A stretch of 64,000 nt of DNA, taken from NCBI RefSeq assembly GCF_028769735.1, contig NC_088171.1:65152216-65216215 (forward strand). Reading direction: 5' to 3'. The position numbers and the translations under genes are program-made. Source of the stretch: Zonotrichia leucophrys gambelii. Its lineage: Eukaryota > Chordata > Aves > Passeriformes > Passerellidae. Below are positions 1-14,575 of the stretch, in pieces. Under the pieces are notes generated by a model. It did not search any database. It was not told the DNA's origin and saw only the letters and a list, made by a program, of their open reading frames with translations. Within the stretch, counting starts at the first letter, position 1. Each line of letters begins with the position of its first letter.

Positions 1-3000
1 GTGCAGTGAACTATGATTTGGCCTACTTTCAATTAGCACAGAAGGGGAGCGTCTCAGCTCTCTTCCCCTGTGGCTTTTCTATCCTGTGTATTTGCAATGT
101 TCACTTTTATAGCCTTTCCTTCTAGGGATGCAGGAAAGAAAACAAGACCAATATAAATCATTTTGCAGCATGGGGCAAGAAGGTTACGCCAATATACACT
201 GTATTTCCTGGATAAAACAATGTTGCCAAGACAACAGATATCACAGGTAAGAGCCACTCTTTCTCAGGGCACATAATTCCACAGATAAATTCTGAAGACC
301 CTCGTCAAATACAAGTTCTTTCTCTCAGTGGTCATTTTGCTGATAAGGACAATAGGAGAAAGATGTCATGACTATGCTGAAGAGCTCACAGCCAGCTCAA
401 TTCAATAAATGAACCAGTGCCAGAAGACAACTAAATTGTGAAACAGTTATGTCTTCACTAGCAACAGGGGCTCCAGGCCTCTGGAAACCAATGTTCAGGT
501 GTCAGCACATGGGCTCACCAATGGCCTTCTACAAGAGCAGCTCAGGTAATGCCTTCTCAACAGATCAAAGAATACTACAAATAATGCCCCGACCAAAATG
601 TGAATTGGCATTAATTTTGTTAATTCAGTTGCCCCAGTTCAAGCCTCAGCTGCCTGCATTCAGAAGGTGTAACAGTATGAATGACACAGCTGAGACTTGG
701 CTTGATCTAAGTGCAGTCACTCAAATGAGGGCAGCTGAGTTAAGCCAGTCTCACAATCCTTGCAGTGAAATCAGAAAATGGACTAATCTGCTAGACTAAC
801 AAATGGGGGGATTTTGATTGGTTTTGTCAGCTTCTTGCGGTGCATTTTAGCCTGCAGGAATGTTGTCTGCACATTAATGCCAGAAATACCACAGCGTCAC
901 TGGCCTCTCGTTTCAGCACAATGCCTTTGCAGATTCAGATGCAAAAAACCAACATCAATATTTAGAGGTAGCCATTCCAAACTGGAAGTTTTCTGGGGCG
1001 TAAACATCACATCTAAATAAAAGATAGGGCATGGACTCGGTTGCTAGCAGGGAGAAGTACATGTGCCAGGGCTCCTGCATCGCTGCTGCCAGCATGAGAG
1101 TTCTGTTATGGAGATCAACAATGGATGCCTGGCTGACTGTGTGGTCAGTTCAGATCCATCACTAATTAAGAGCAGCTGTTGCTGATTTGATTTTTTTAAT
1201 TTATAAACCAATACACATGGATTTTCTGTAATAATCTTCCCATGACAGTTCTGCATTTGTCTGCCTGCAGAGTAACCTCCTGATCTCTCCCAGGGGTCTG
1301 ATCAAAACCCTGCAAATACCTTCACACCCTGGCTCTTTCCAAAGCAAACAGAAGCATGAAGACACACAAGGATTCTTCACTTAGCATAAAATCCAAAATA
1401 ATTTCTATAAACAATTTCACAGAAGCTTCTTATTCTGGTGCTTATCTTCCTTACAGAGTACATTTGATGAAAGATATTGCAGATATTTTGAAATTAATAC
1501 TGAGGTTGTAAAAGGATGCCGTATGTGCTGCCACTCTTCTAAACTCATTGGCCAGCCTAAAACAAGAAGAGCCAAAGCATCCTTTTCTATAGCACCCAGC
1601 CAATGCCTTGTTTTCTCCCATCCCTTCCTGCATATTTTTAGCAGCAGCAGTGGCTTCCTTGTCTTTATATGCCTTCATTGGTAATTCCACTACCTCTTTC
1701 CAATTTTGGCATACTTTGGTCAGGACAAAAGATCATAAATTTGTAGTGTTTCTAAAATTCTGAAAGGCTGGTTAGGGAAACTTGACCCAAATTGCCATTC
1801 CTAGGCTTGTGATCAGATGGCAAAAGATTCAGGAAGGAGCAACCCATACAATATTGTGTTTCAAAAGTTCTGTTTCTCATGGAATTACTGAGTCTGATTT
1901 TTTTCACAACTATAAACTACAATCCTTCAGATTGAGGACTGCGATGGTGTACTGGAAGCTACTAGCTGGTGAGAAAAAACACTACCACTCAGGTATGCAA
2001 ACTGTAGCTCAAATGTCATCTAATATTTCACTCACAGTCAACTACATAATTTTGTTAAATGGATGTTTCATCTATCTGTAGCATATTTTCTTATTAGATG
2101 AGAAACTGGGAGGAATGCTACTATGACTACTTAATACAGACTTGATCCTATGCCCACAAAAACCAGAGAGAATCAAATGATCATTTTTATGGGGCTTTTG
2201 ATCAGGTCCATAAAACACACAGGCCATTAGATGTACATGTACAGTTCTTAAAATGTAAGTGCCAGTACAGAAGTGTAAATGCAGTATTGATTCTTGATGA
2301 TAGTGATAGAAATTCACGGCTTCAAATGGTCTTGAGGCAGAACTTAACTATAAAAGGTTGCAAGGTTTCTAAATGTATGTGCATACCCTGGAAACATTCT
2401 GCCTGCAGATATTGTTTATTACTGCAAAGATCTGAGCACCCACCAAGTCCCACAGTGTTCCTTTGGGAACAGAGCACCTCAGAAAGGTGATTGTGCAGCT
2501 GGCAGAAGCCTTCCTGGCCAGTCCATAGGAACAAAGGCTTTTGGTATTCAGGAGCTGCCTGCCAGGCGCCCTGTGCTCAGTGAGGACAGCAACAGAATTC
2601 ATCAGCTTCAGCAGGAAGAAAATCAGACTCATTGCCAACCATTTTCAGCATAAATATATGCACTGCCTTCAGGTAGAAGCATATCTGGACCTTCTTTGGC
2701 CCTTCCTCAGACGACTGCTTATCTGTGCATGTTCAGCTGTCAGCCCCACACTACTTTTAACTAAGGATTAAATGAAGAGCACATGAGGACCAAGAGTTTC
2801 CTGCAAGACACAGGGAAATGAGCAATTGATGTTTTCAGATTCAAGTGGTAGCTAGTGGCAGTCAAACTCCCTGTAACTTTTCTTTTAGAACAGGCAAACA
2901 ATGTTGTTGGGTAAATTTAAAAAGTGTGGTTCACCACAGCAAAAGGATGATTTTTACTGCCTGTTTTGATAAAGAGAATTGTTTCGGATTGCCAGATTAC

Positions 3001-5189
3001 CTTGAAGAGATGTAAATAGAACTCTGAGGATATAAAGGACCAATACTGTTAATTACCAAATTAAAACCTTTTAAAGAGGAACCTGTCCTTCAAAAATGCA
3101 TATACACATACTCATCTGCAAAATAAGAGACTGAGAAACTCCATTTTTCAACCTAGAAACATATACCTGCTACTCCAGTAAGAACAAAAGGAATAGTGAG
3201 TCATGTTCAGCATCATGGATCTATTCTACCACTACTTTTATCTCAAAGTGTGGAATATCCTGTAGATAATAAGCAATTCAGATGCAGTTAACAACAGATA
3301 GTATTATGTCTTCAGCCTACACAAACAAATAGTAACCAAATTAAATCTTATTTTTAACTACTGCTTTATACAGACATCATACTGTGGAACTGAAACATTC
3401 ATCTGAAAGTGTATCAATAAAGCAAATTTTTAGTATTCACAAAATCTGTATGTTTCTCCAAATAGGGAGTTTAACTTCTAAAAGGAATGAGTACCTCTCC
3501 CCCATGCTCTTGGTTTCCAAGATTTTCTCCTACATTTTAGAAATCCTTTTTATTACTGTAATCCCAAAGTCCCTCTGAATTACTTGACTTTGAGAGCTGC
3601 AGGTCTGAAGAAACCCTACATACGGACAGACTGACCCCAAAAAAAAGAGACCTGGTCAAACTGCAGTCAAGTCCTGCAATACTTAGAAGTCCAATATCTA
3701 CAGGTGTTGTTTGCAACAAGACTGGGATGGGTTAGCAGCAGAATTTGGAAGAGAACACAACAGCTTTCTCTCTTCATTAAACGTTCTAATCACCACCTCG
3801 GACTTCCTTTGCCCAGTCCCTCAGGCAGTCCAGTAGCCATGTGTAGCTTTCACAAACAGAGCCTCTAGGACCCATCTCTTGTGACACCTCAGGTTGTCTG
3901 ATCAACTCTTTCCTGCACATTAGTTCCTGTGATTACTTACATGGTTGCTCAGGAAGAGCAACCTGAATTGGAGATTCAAGGAGGATCGCCACATTAAACA
4001 CTTATGTGGACACTTTAATTCAGAACTAAATTTGCCTTAATGAATTAAAATAAAATGAATGAGTTTATGAACTGCATAAACATCCACCCAAGGGTTTATG
4101 ATGTTATAACTAATCTGTTTCATATTTATGGCTTAAATAATTCAAGTTACAATGTATAAACAAGCCCTACAATAAAAAAGACTTAGACCAAGGTTTCTAT
4201 GAAACTGTTCCTCATCAAGCTATCTTTGATTTCCAATTCATAATGTGTTTTCCTATTAAACCTCTGTATATAGAGCAATTCAGTTTCTCTTTCTAGCAAC
4301 TATTTATTATTCCTCAACATACTAGCCCCAGCATCCCTGGAAAGAGCTCATGAAGTTAATGGTTTTGTCTGGGTGAATGCCATCCATATTTCAGATCCCT
4401 GTGGACCTGGAATTCTCATCTCTGCTGCCAATACCCTATACATCTAACTGTATGTGCCTTTAATGCAGCTCATGGACATGGAAATAAAGGGCAACCACCG
4501 TGATTAAAAAGTCCCATCAGATTAGACCCACTGGGCTGCATGCTCACATGACCAAACCAACCCATTTCCCAGTCACAACACGGGTCACATGGCACAGCAG
4601 GACTCGCTCGAGGTTCTGCCGTGCTGGCCTCGGGGATTCCTGCTTCATTTCCCCCCTGCGGGAAACACCGAGAGAGAGCAAAACAGCATTCTAGGAATAA
4701 AGATTCCTTAACAGCACTTCTCAGTGAAAGCACCATTGTGAAGACAAATTTCCTCATGGCCTCATGTCACTATGAAATGTTGTGATTTTTTCCTGTGCCT
4801 TTATAAAGGCAGTGAAAACCAAAGAACAAAAGCCAGCGGTCTGAGAAATACTAATTAATATCCATGCTTCCATATACATTCTAAACATAAAATGCAGCTT
4901 CATTTTGTTGTTAAATGAAATAATTCTAAAATAACCTGTAAGGACACAGTCTGATGAAGACCCTCCATTCATGAGTCATAGTAATGGAAGCTGAGGATGT
5001 ACAACAACTTTTTACACAAGAATGAGCTTATTCCAAACACGTATTCTCTCTCCCCACAGTCAGATATTCCATTATTACTGATTTGTTGCTAAAACATTTA
5101 AAACATTTCCAATGGACATTGTTCTCTAATCCATATGCCATGAAGAAGCTTATGTTATGAACAGCATCTATTTCAATCATCACAATTTG

Positions 5190-5420
5190 TACTTTTTCTA
5201 ATGGATTAATTGTATTATATTATTTTAACATGAATGCACTGTTGTAGAATTATGTCGCAGCATTACAGTTTGGGTGGCCTCATATAATCTTCACGCAGCA
5301 GCTGGAATTGTAATTAGCATAAAAACCAAACAGCCTCATTAAACATCTCTTTCCTGTAAGACGGGACACATTTAGAGGCCTCGTTTCACACATTCCATTA
5401 CAGCTGGCACGGGGGTAGAA
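5190..5420. promoter_or_regulatory. Possible conserved non-coding element (homeodomain-type motifs)
   Basis: The block is AT-rich but not repetitive and has clustered TAAT/ATTA cores, including GTAATTAGC near 5311 and GGATTAATTG near 5203, plus a GCAGCTGG E-box-like site near 5298. This texture is common in conserved vertebrate enhancers. It has no open frame or repeat signature. The call rests on motif texture only; no alignment was possible, so the limits and the function are guesses. Confidence 0.2.
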
Positions 5421-8400
5421 CAATCCCTAAACACATTTTTCAGCCCAGCTAAGCACAGCCCACTTCTTAAACCCTGGAAATGTTCTGCAGCACATCTCAG
5501 GAAGACACAGTGATACTGCTCTGTAGTGGAATACATGCTCCCGGGGGAGTGATTGTTTCCTCCATTTTTGAACTAGGAGCTTCCAGTTGGCAATTCAAGT
5601 ATAAAAATAGACAACTGCTTTCACTGCCTTCCTTGTACAAATCAGATCTGCAACTTCCGAATGCATTTCCATTCTTTTAATCTCCTTAAAATGACAAATC
5701 TGAAAACGCTGACAATTTAGAATATCAGCAAGAGACAAACATCAGCCATCACTTTCCCTTGCTATTAAGTTTCTTCTGCCACCCTAGCTTTGGGCTGTTT
5801 ATCTAATTGTGAGGCTTAAAATGACCACTGGCTTTAAAAATCTCTGTGAATCTTTGGTTCCACAGCAGTAAGCAGATACACAAGATAGTTTTGCTCCCTC
5901 TATGGAATGGCAAAAGATGAAATTTTTAAAAAGCTGTCTATAGTTTTGCATGAATTCTGGTACATTTTTCTGCCAATTTCTTAAAAGACATTACGAAAAT
6001 GTCAGTGCATACAAAAAGAAGTTAAATGCAATCCTAGAATTTTTTTTTCACTTTCAAAATTCAGAATACATCAAGTGTGTAGTTTTGGATCAATGTAAAA
6101 AATAGAACTGTGTATGGATTTTAATTTTTATTCAGTCCTTGAATGCAAGCAGTGTAATACTTTAACAGACCTAAGATACAAATGGTTTTCTGTCTACCAG
6201 GAAACCATTTTATATTTGAAATTCAGGTTTTTAACTATACTAAATAATATCTAGTTCCAATTTCAAACAGAAAAGTAAATTTGCATAAAAACTCTTCTAA
6301 GATTAATCTAGAAAACACTGAAATATAATGATCTTTTTTTTTTTATTTTTCTTAATGCAAAAATATTTATTTCATTCAATGTGCATTCAGGAACTGCCCA
6401 AGTTCTTGCAAAATGCTGCTTTTCTTCAGACAATGACAGCTTGTGCTTACCTCAAATAATCACATAGCAGCCCTTTCTAACTCTGAAAAGCAGTTGTACT
6501 GCTGGTTTTTAATAAAACCAGAGCTCCTTTTTTTGCAAGTTTGGACTTATTTTATAAAAGTGCCATTTTTGTCTCTTCTCCCAAAAACTTGGAAATGATC
6601 AGTGATTTTTAGCAATGCCTTAATGCTCTATGAGCTGCACCAGCACAGCAAAAATACTTGGCTTGGACCAGCATCTCTATCACCTGCTCGCTGTTTCACT
6701 TCAAAAGGGCCCCTAAGGGTTTTACACAAAAATATTAACAGGCTTTGTCATGGAGGAGAACAGGAAGGGTTCTGAGGTATTTCAGGCTTCAGGGTGGCTT
6801 TAGACCCAGCTAGCCTGGAGGGGACACTGTGCTCTCTCTCTGAGCACTGATTCAGAATTCTGAATTATATTTCCAAGTCATCAGAATATGAGCATCAGGA
6901 AAGATAAAAACATAATTACTTCTGTTCTCCATATCTAAACCTAGAGACAGTCTGGCTTGAAAGTATAAGAGGATTTTTAAATGAAATATTTATACTTTTC
7001 ACATGGGATCACAGCAGATATTAAATAAAATTCAGAAGAACAGAATGGGACCATAAAGTGCTATAAAACAGTTATCCTTGTTAGACAACAATCCAAACAA
7101 AACCACTCTTTTCAACGAAAACAGAACCTCTGCAGATAGATGTCAATAACCTGGCACTTGGGAAAACCACACTGAGTCTCTCACCCCACAGTGCACCACC
7201 CTAGAAGTACAGGCAGGGCTGGGGCAGGCATGGCTGCAGCCTGTGCTTCTCCTTCCTTTCCCCAGGCAAAGGTCTTACCTAAATTGCATGACCAGTTTAA
7301 TACCCTAAGGGTTTTATATGAAAAAACACAAGAGGCAATTACTGGCAAAGCAGAAGGTTTAAGAGAAGCACTGGCAACATATAATTGAATGTCTCCCATC
7401 TGGAATATTCTGGAAAGAAAAGTTTAAAATATTTACCTGTTGTAGTTAGAAATAATCAGCAGTAGGAATCAAATGATCTGGGCATGGTTTATGAATAACA
7501 GTTTCTTTAATTGAACAGCTTTATCACTTTTTTTTTTTTTCTTGTTATTTATCAGAAACACTGAAAAATCCTTGCCCATAAGTGTTGCCAATTTAAGCAA
7601 TCTCCCCTGCTGACTGGGAGACTTAACTTACATAAACACACTGACTTATTATTTTTTTAATAGAGTATCTTTAAAAAAAAATCTGGTTGGAAAAACCAAA
7701 GCACCAAGGATTAACAAGTAAAAAAAAAAAAAGATTCAGGCACAAAATTATTATCTGTTTTAAAGCAGATTTTGGGAGTGAGGCAGCTAAAGTTTGAATG
7801 AGTCAGCTTTGTTGAGGCTCACTTAATATCTTTAAATGGCTTGAGTGAGAGTGAAAGCAAATGGAAGAGCATGTTACCCCCTCCCCAAAAAGTAAACTGA
7901 AAAAATCCACATGCTCCCTTTTGTGGCATTGTCTACACAATTTGGCTTAAATCTTTAGATGGAGAGTGCAGACCTCCTCTATTCCTACTTAACAGAGTAA
8001 CTGCTAGCAAGAGAAGATTGTCATCCTCTGTACAGATAACTATTAAAAGAGTCTTAAGGCCCTTAGGCAACAGATCAATCCAGAGACCTGCCCTGAATGT
8101 CCTTTTTCCCCATACCAGCTGATGATACTTGGCTCACAATGGTTTGCATTTTGGCTCTTTTGATATTCTGGTCTGCTTCAGCCCTGGTCTTCATCCTTTC
8201 CAACTCCCTAGTCCTACACCTTGACACAGGCTCTTGAACACCAATCTCTACAATGTAACCTAAGCCAATGAAGCCTTAAATGAAACAGGATCAGGGTTTT
8301 TGGGATGGGAACTGTGGCACCAGAGGACTGGTATGTGATTACTGCCCCGTGGAGGAGGATTGCAAGTATTTCTAGGAAGGGAAACTGGGAGACAAATAAA

Positions 8401-9524
8401 AGGAGTTTTCAATGTACCTAGGAGGAAAGGCTGAATTAAAAATATTTCCTTTCCTGCTTTTCTCTTGTCATTCCAACTAGTATCCTTCAAGTACAAGTTA
8501 CGTGCTTCCTTCTCCATTTTGCCTGAGCACTGCGATTCAGGAAGCAAGGATGGCGGAAGACAGATGCACCAATTCTTTAAAATGAAGGTCACCAGAAATG
8601 GGAAATGACAAAACAAGACATTTTTCTCTACTCAAAATTCTCCAAGCAGCTGAAACACTTTTTTTCTGAAAGGTTGCAAACAGTTGGCTTTTGACGAAAG
8701 TAGTGATAAAAAACCTTCAATAATATTTCAAGTAACTGCAGAATCTATTTCCCCTCAAGCTTCTTTCTTTCAGAAGCAGTTCCTTCTCCAAAACATCTCC
8801 AGGAAATGACATTTCAGCATGTGTACAGCACTGCAATAAAACAGCAACACACCAGGAATATTTTTCAAGTTCACAGCAAGGCGAGCAGATGATCAAGGTA
8901 TTAAAAAAAATTACAAAGGTCTAGCAGAGAAGACAGTCAGCTTGGTCTCTTGCTATCTGCTTCGCTGATTCTCAGAGAGCCCCATTTGCCTTTTAAAATC
9001 TTGACCAGTCTTCTAGAGCCATCCCAGCTGCATCCAGCCAAGGAAATGTGCTTGAGTATAGAAAATGATGTTTCTTCCTGGCTTGTTCTGCCATGAGACT
9101 GCTCCTTGTCAGCTGTAAGAAACCATGCTCTTAACAGAAAGAATCTTGCCATTTAGAAGTTTGTCTGTTCTTCACAGCTTTATAATACCTCACATTTTTG
9201 TTGAGGGGGCCTTGGCCCTGCATGGAAATAAAGGTTTCCACACTTCATGTAAAAATCTTTGCTAACTTTAAAAACATACAGCATATCTCTGAATGAACAG
9301 CATGAACATCAGCATGAACAACAATGTGGCAGAATTTAGTTTCTTTGTTTAAGTCCCTGTATATGGAATTTCAGTGTCCAGAGAGTTTATGCTGTACTGC
9401 GGGGGTCTCATCACCCATCAAGGAACTTAAAATAGATGTTCTGTGATAAAATGATTTGCAGACCTGACACTGAAAACCACATCATGATGGTGGGAACTTC
9501 ACTTCTGTCCAGGAGGAGAACTTC

Positions 9525-9945
9525 TGTGATGTGGCATTCACATTCTCTGACAAAATTCCTTCACCCAGGGTTTTTCTCCTGGGAAGCTGAGAAGCCTCAG
9601 AGAAAAGGAAAACAATTCTTATCTCATTTGCTTCTCCTGTGTTTTGCTCATGTAGAATGTGTTTGGAGATTGTTTACCCAAAGGTGATTGCCTGATTAGA
9701 TTCTGGTGTGGCTTGCTTTGACTCATTGGCCAACCAAGGCCAAGCTGTGTTGGAACTCTGTAAAGAGTTGAGTTTTCATGATTATCTTTTTAGCATTCAT
9801 TAGGTATCTTTTCTGAATTCTTCAGTTTAGCATGGTATAGTAATCTTTAATATAATATAGTACTATAAAGTAATAAATTAGCCTTCTGAGAACATGGAGT
9901 CAGATGCATCATTCCTATCTTCATTGGGGCTTCCCTATGAATACA
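9525..9945 (+). mobile_element. Solo LTR of an endogenous retrovirus, songbird type (copy A)
   Basis: The segment starts TGTGATGTGG and ends near GAATACA, which fits the TG...CA ends of an LTR. It contains an AATAAA polyadenylation signal at 9872-9877 on the plus strand, which sets the orientation. It shares blocks in the same order with the copy at 25007-25315: AACAATTCTTATCT, GAATGTGTT followed by GGAGATT and TTTACC, and AGCCTTCTG near the 3' end. From memory, very similar LTRs are abundant in songbird genomes. No gag, pol or env sequence and no second LTR are adjacent, so this is probably a recombined solo LTR. I could not find a clean target-site duplication, so the ends may be off by several bases. 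Confidence 0.8.
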
Positions 9946-12900
9946 ATACTGTGAGAATTAACTTGTTTCTGTTCCTGCTGTGGTACACTGGTGTCCCTCA
10001 TAGAGTGTTATCTCCCTGTTTTCTGAGATTATGCCTAGACAAAGCCTATCTTTCATTCACAGTGCACATTCCTTACATACCTCCTTAACACACCACCTTC
10101 CAGCAGAAGAGGTCACTCAGATCAAACCCGGTGGCTCATCTGGTGCTTCCCATCTGCACACAGATCACCCTACCCGTGATCTTCTCTACCTGCTCTGGCT
10201 GTTTTACGAAATACCTAATGATGATCTCACAGAGACCAGCTGCGAGGCAAAGGCATGAGATGCCTGCATCAAACCCATGACTCTGACCTCTGTTTCCAAG
10301 TCAGCACCAAGGCAATGTCAGACTTTGGACCCTTCTGCAATGTCACTACACAAATACCAAAACCAACGTACTCTATAAATATATAATTCTACAAAACATG
10401 AACATCCTTTTGACCCTCTGCTTGTCAGTGACAATACAATAACAAAGACAGAGGATGGGGGACTTATGCTCAAATACCACAATTTGAGTATTGATGTGCT
10501 GAGAGGCATCATGTATAGTAAGCCTAACACTGAGGTCCTCCATCAATCAAATTGTATACTGTCTCACCTCATGCAGTTACTAGGTGTCAGAAAATAACTT
10601 TTCCTATCACCTAAAAGGTTTTTTTGCTCCTTGACTGTTGAATTGAATTTAAAAACATTCATCTCTGAATAACTAAGCAGAGCTTTCAGTCTGATAAAGA
10701 TATGGATACAAAATGGTAGCACTTGGAAATACCAAGAAAAAGGCAACCTTTCAACCTTACATATCAGCTCTCTCTTTCCTTCTGTCCTCTCCCAGAGAAG
10801 AATCTCCCATTAAGTTCAGAGGAAATTTCATCAGATTAGGCCATGTGTTTTGACCCTTACCACTTTTTTTTTGACATTAAAAATAATTGAATCCATTGTT
10901 GCAGCAAATAAGGACGTAATAAAATATTGTATTAGTATAGTATCTATTTTTTGATAATTACTGATGTTCTATGCAGGTGGGAAAGCTTGGGTGCGTGCCT
11001 GTAGGACACTAATGGGAATGCTTTTTTTCCAAGTGTCACATTTATCAGTGCACTAGAAGAAAATAAGCCTGTATTATGAAGCTTCATGCTGGCTCTCATT
11101 ATGCCATCTCACAAGCTTGTCCTTTGATTCATTATAAAGATTAAATATATTTTCTCAGTGAGATCAGAGGTACTAGACAAGAGGTCATGCAAATGCTGGC
11201 AGAAAAATGCTAGTTTTCCATGTGTCAAATCTTTTGTATTACACATCCAAGGTTCAACCAATGCTTCTAATTGCTGCAGGGGTCTTGTAGGGTGCTGGTG
11301 GATTTCTGTTCCCCAGGGATGGGGATGATGGAAACTGTGAGGTCCCAGCTCTCGCACAGTCCAGAAGCAAATCTCTATCCCTGTCTTCCACAGGGTGCTC
11401 AGCAAATTTGACATCCTCATCAATTTTGCTGCAGTTAGTAGCAGGGAAGCTGACCGGAATACCAATTTTGCAGAGCAGCTGCAGGATACTGTTAACTTAC
11501 TAGAAATGAAAATTTTTCTATAAAAAAAAGGAGAAAGGTTCTGGATTCAACTGAGATCAAACCCAGTACTGTGACTGACAAATGTTCTGGAGACCCAGCT
11601 CTTAAATTGTTTTTTCAGACACTGAACTCACTCTTACTAGCGGAGAAGATACGCTGGCATGTCTGGTAAAACTTCCTATTCCTCTGAGAAGAGAAAATAC
11701 ATGTGTTCAGTCTGGTTCTAATCACTGTGTACTTTCCAAATATTTTGGTAATGGGGCAAATCTTAGCAATACTTCTTGTAATGCCCAGAGTGGACTACGG
11801 AGCCATATTCCATCCAGCTTCAAACCAGTCAGCCTAAACACAGCAGCATGCAGCTCAGCCTCATCAGCTGGAGCTGCAGAAACCATAAAACTCAACAGTA
11901 GGCAAGCTTTGGCAACCCATGGTACCTCCTGAACAGCCATGGTTATTCTCCTAGTTGTAACCAACCAAGGCAGTATGCTCAAACTAGATTCAAAGCAGTG
12001 GCCACCACAGTGTCCACATATCCCTAAGAGCTACATGGTTTTCATGGAAATTCTACTACACTACATTATGGTTATGACTGATGCAGAATAAGAAACACAA
12101 GTTCTTTTTTTTGCAGAAAGATGTCATTTTTGGTGACAATAGCTTCTAGCTGTCAAGTCAAAAAATATGATCATCACTCAGAGTGATATAGCCATCCATT
12201 CCAGTTCATTAGTTTTTGGCTGATAAATCAGAAAGCAGCCTAAACAGCACACAGTAAAGAACTTATTCAGGTACAAACCCTGAAAATACTTATTCTGCAT
12301 TTAAACTCATTCAAAAATTCACACTTAGCTAAATGAGATGTCTCACCCCATTGTGGGCCACTTTCAGGAGTACAGGATTTGGGGTGCCACAGGTACATCC
12401 AAGTAGTGCCTGAAACCTTCCACTGTGCAATACACAGGATAGAAAAGCAACTTATTGTAGCTCAAGCCTCTTCTGACACTTGAAGGAGCAAGATACTCAC
12501 TGCTTTCTTTCTAGTTGTAGAGAAAACAATAAGAAATCTGGAGAAACTCCATGTTTTCTCACAGATAATCCAGGCTAAAGACTTGCAGAACCAAACGTAG
12601 CAATTATTGGCCATCATGAAAGAACAAAGAAAATAAACCTTCTAAATACATTGCAGAACTTTCATCACATGGATCAATGCCTGCATCTGGGATTCTTGCT
12701 CTGACCAATTTACATTACAAACCCACATTTTTTCAGTTTCCCTTTTTTTTTTGTTAATAAAAATGGGTCTTGGACTAGAAGTGCAAGAAAGCAATGGCAA
12801 AAGGAGGGGTGTGGCAGGAACTGAGATTTGGTTTTCTCAAAAAAACAGGGACACATCATTCCTGCCCAATGGAATGAATAATTTCTGGTTATGCAAGTTA

Positions 12901-13266
12901 CTCAACACAATGTCAACTTTATCCTGTCACTCCTTTTCTCCTCACTCCTTTATTAGCACTCACAGGAGCTTAAATGTAGCTAAATCGACCTCTAGCATTA
13001 TCTTTTCATACTGCCTTTTCCTTTAATCATAATCTTTGGAATCAATATTCAAAGATTTCTTCTGAGTTAGGCTCTAGATCTAGTAGCAGAACCTAAAAAT
13101 AAAGATTTGGTGAGCTGCTGATTTAATTGCAGTGCACCCGATGTGTCACTTTAGGGCTTTTAAAGAAAAAGTTTGTAACAAAGTTAAAGATCTTCTCTTA
13201 GAATCTGATGAATCTCTCCAAGCCAAGCTTCAACAGTTGAAATACATGCAAATTGAGGCTGTATTA

Positions 13267-13635
<369 letters not shown>

Positions 13636-14062
13636 TTAAACATTATTTTCTTTTCTTTTAGTGAAATTGTTAATCTACTGTAAAGAACAATAGTAACAAC
13701 AAGATTCAACAGAAAATTATTATGTTATAGAAGTTATGGCTTTTAACAAATTGTTCTACATTGCTCTAGACAGCTGACAGTTCAGCCATCAGCCATTCCT
13801 GGGGAAGTGTGACAGAGAATGGAAAAGAGAAAGCCAAAAAAAGAGATTCAATATAATTTAAAAGAAATATTACAGAGTTTTGTTTTGTTTTTTTTTTTTT
13901 TAATTGCAATGGAAAGAAACATTTTGTTTTACTAATATTTATTAAGAGCAAGGACCCTCATAAATAATGACCCTTTGGTACCATTTGGTGTCCATTAAAA
14001 TTGCTTGGGTTACAAAAAGGGGCTACATTAGAACTTCCTAGTGAGACAGAGGGTGCTAAGAA

Positions 14063-14575
14063 AATCATAGACTCATAGAATTGCTTGGGATGAATAGGAC
14101 CTCTAAGATGGGGTCCAGCTGTTAACCCAGCACTGCTAAGTCCACCCCTAAACCATATCCCCAAGTGTCAGATGTACACATCTTTTAAATTCTTCCAAGG
14201 ATGGTGACTGCATCATCATCACTATCTTTGAAAGATGGTGACTGCCACTTCCCTGGTCTCCTGTTCCAATGCTTTACAACTGTTTCCATAAAAAAATTGT
14301 CCTAATATGCAATCTAAAAGCTCCCTGGTGTCACTTGAGGCCATTTCCTCTAGTCCTACCACTGGTTACCTGGGAGAAGAGGCTGACCCCCACCTGGCTA
14401 CACCCTCCTTTTAGGTAGTTCTAGAGACCTATAAGGTCCCCTGAGCCTCCTTTTCTCCTCAGAATCTCTCCTGCCTCAGATACTCATGATAAGACCTGTG
14501 CTCCAGAACCTTTACCAGCCTTTCTCTAGTACCCCAGAGTCTTTCTTGTAGTGCAGGGACAAGTCTAGTCCCATT
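14063..14575 (-). mobile_element. CR1 LINE fragment (3' end, old copy)
   Basis: The plus strand begins AATCATAGACTCATAGAATT, the reverse complement of the short ATTCTATG-type repeats that end CR1 elements, so the element is on the minus strand. The body keeps CR1 landmarks: CTGACCCCCACCTGGCTACA, CCTTTTAGGTAGTTCTAGAG and CTTCTTTTCTCCT-like text. It carries many substitutions and an internal repeat of the GGATGGTGACTGC text (about 14199 and 14233). It is 5'-truncated as usual for CR1 and has no intact reading frame. Confidence 0.85.
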
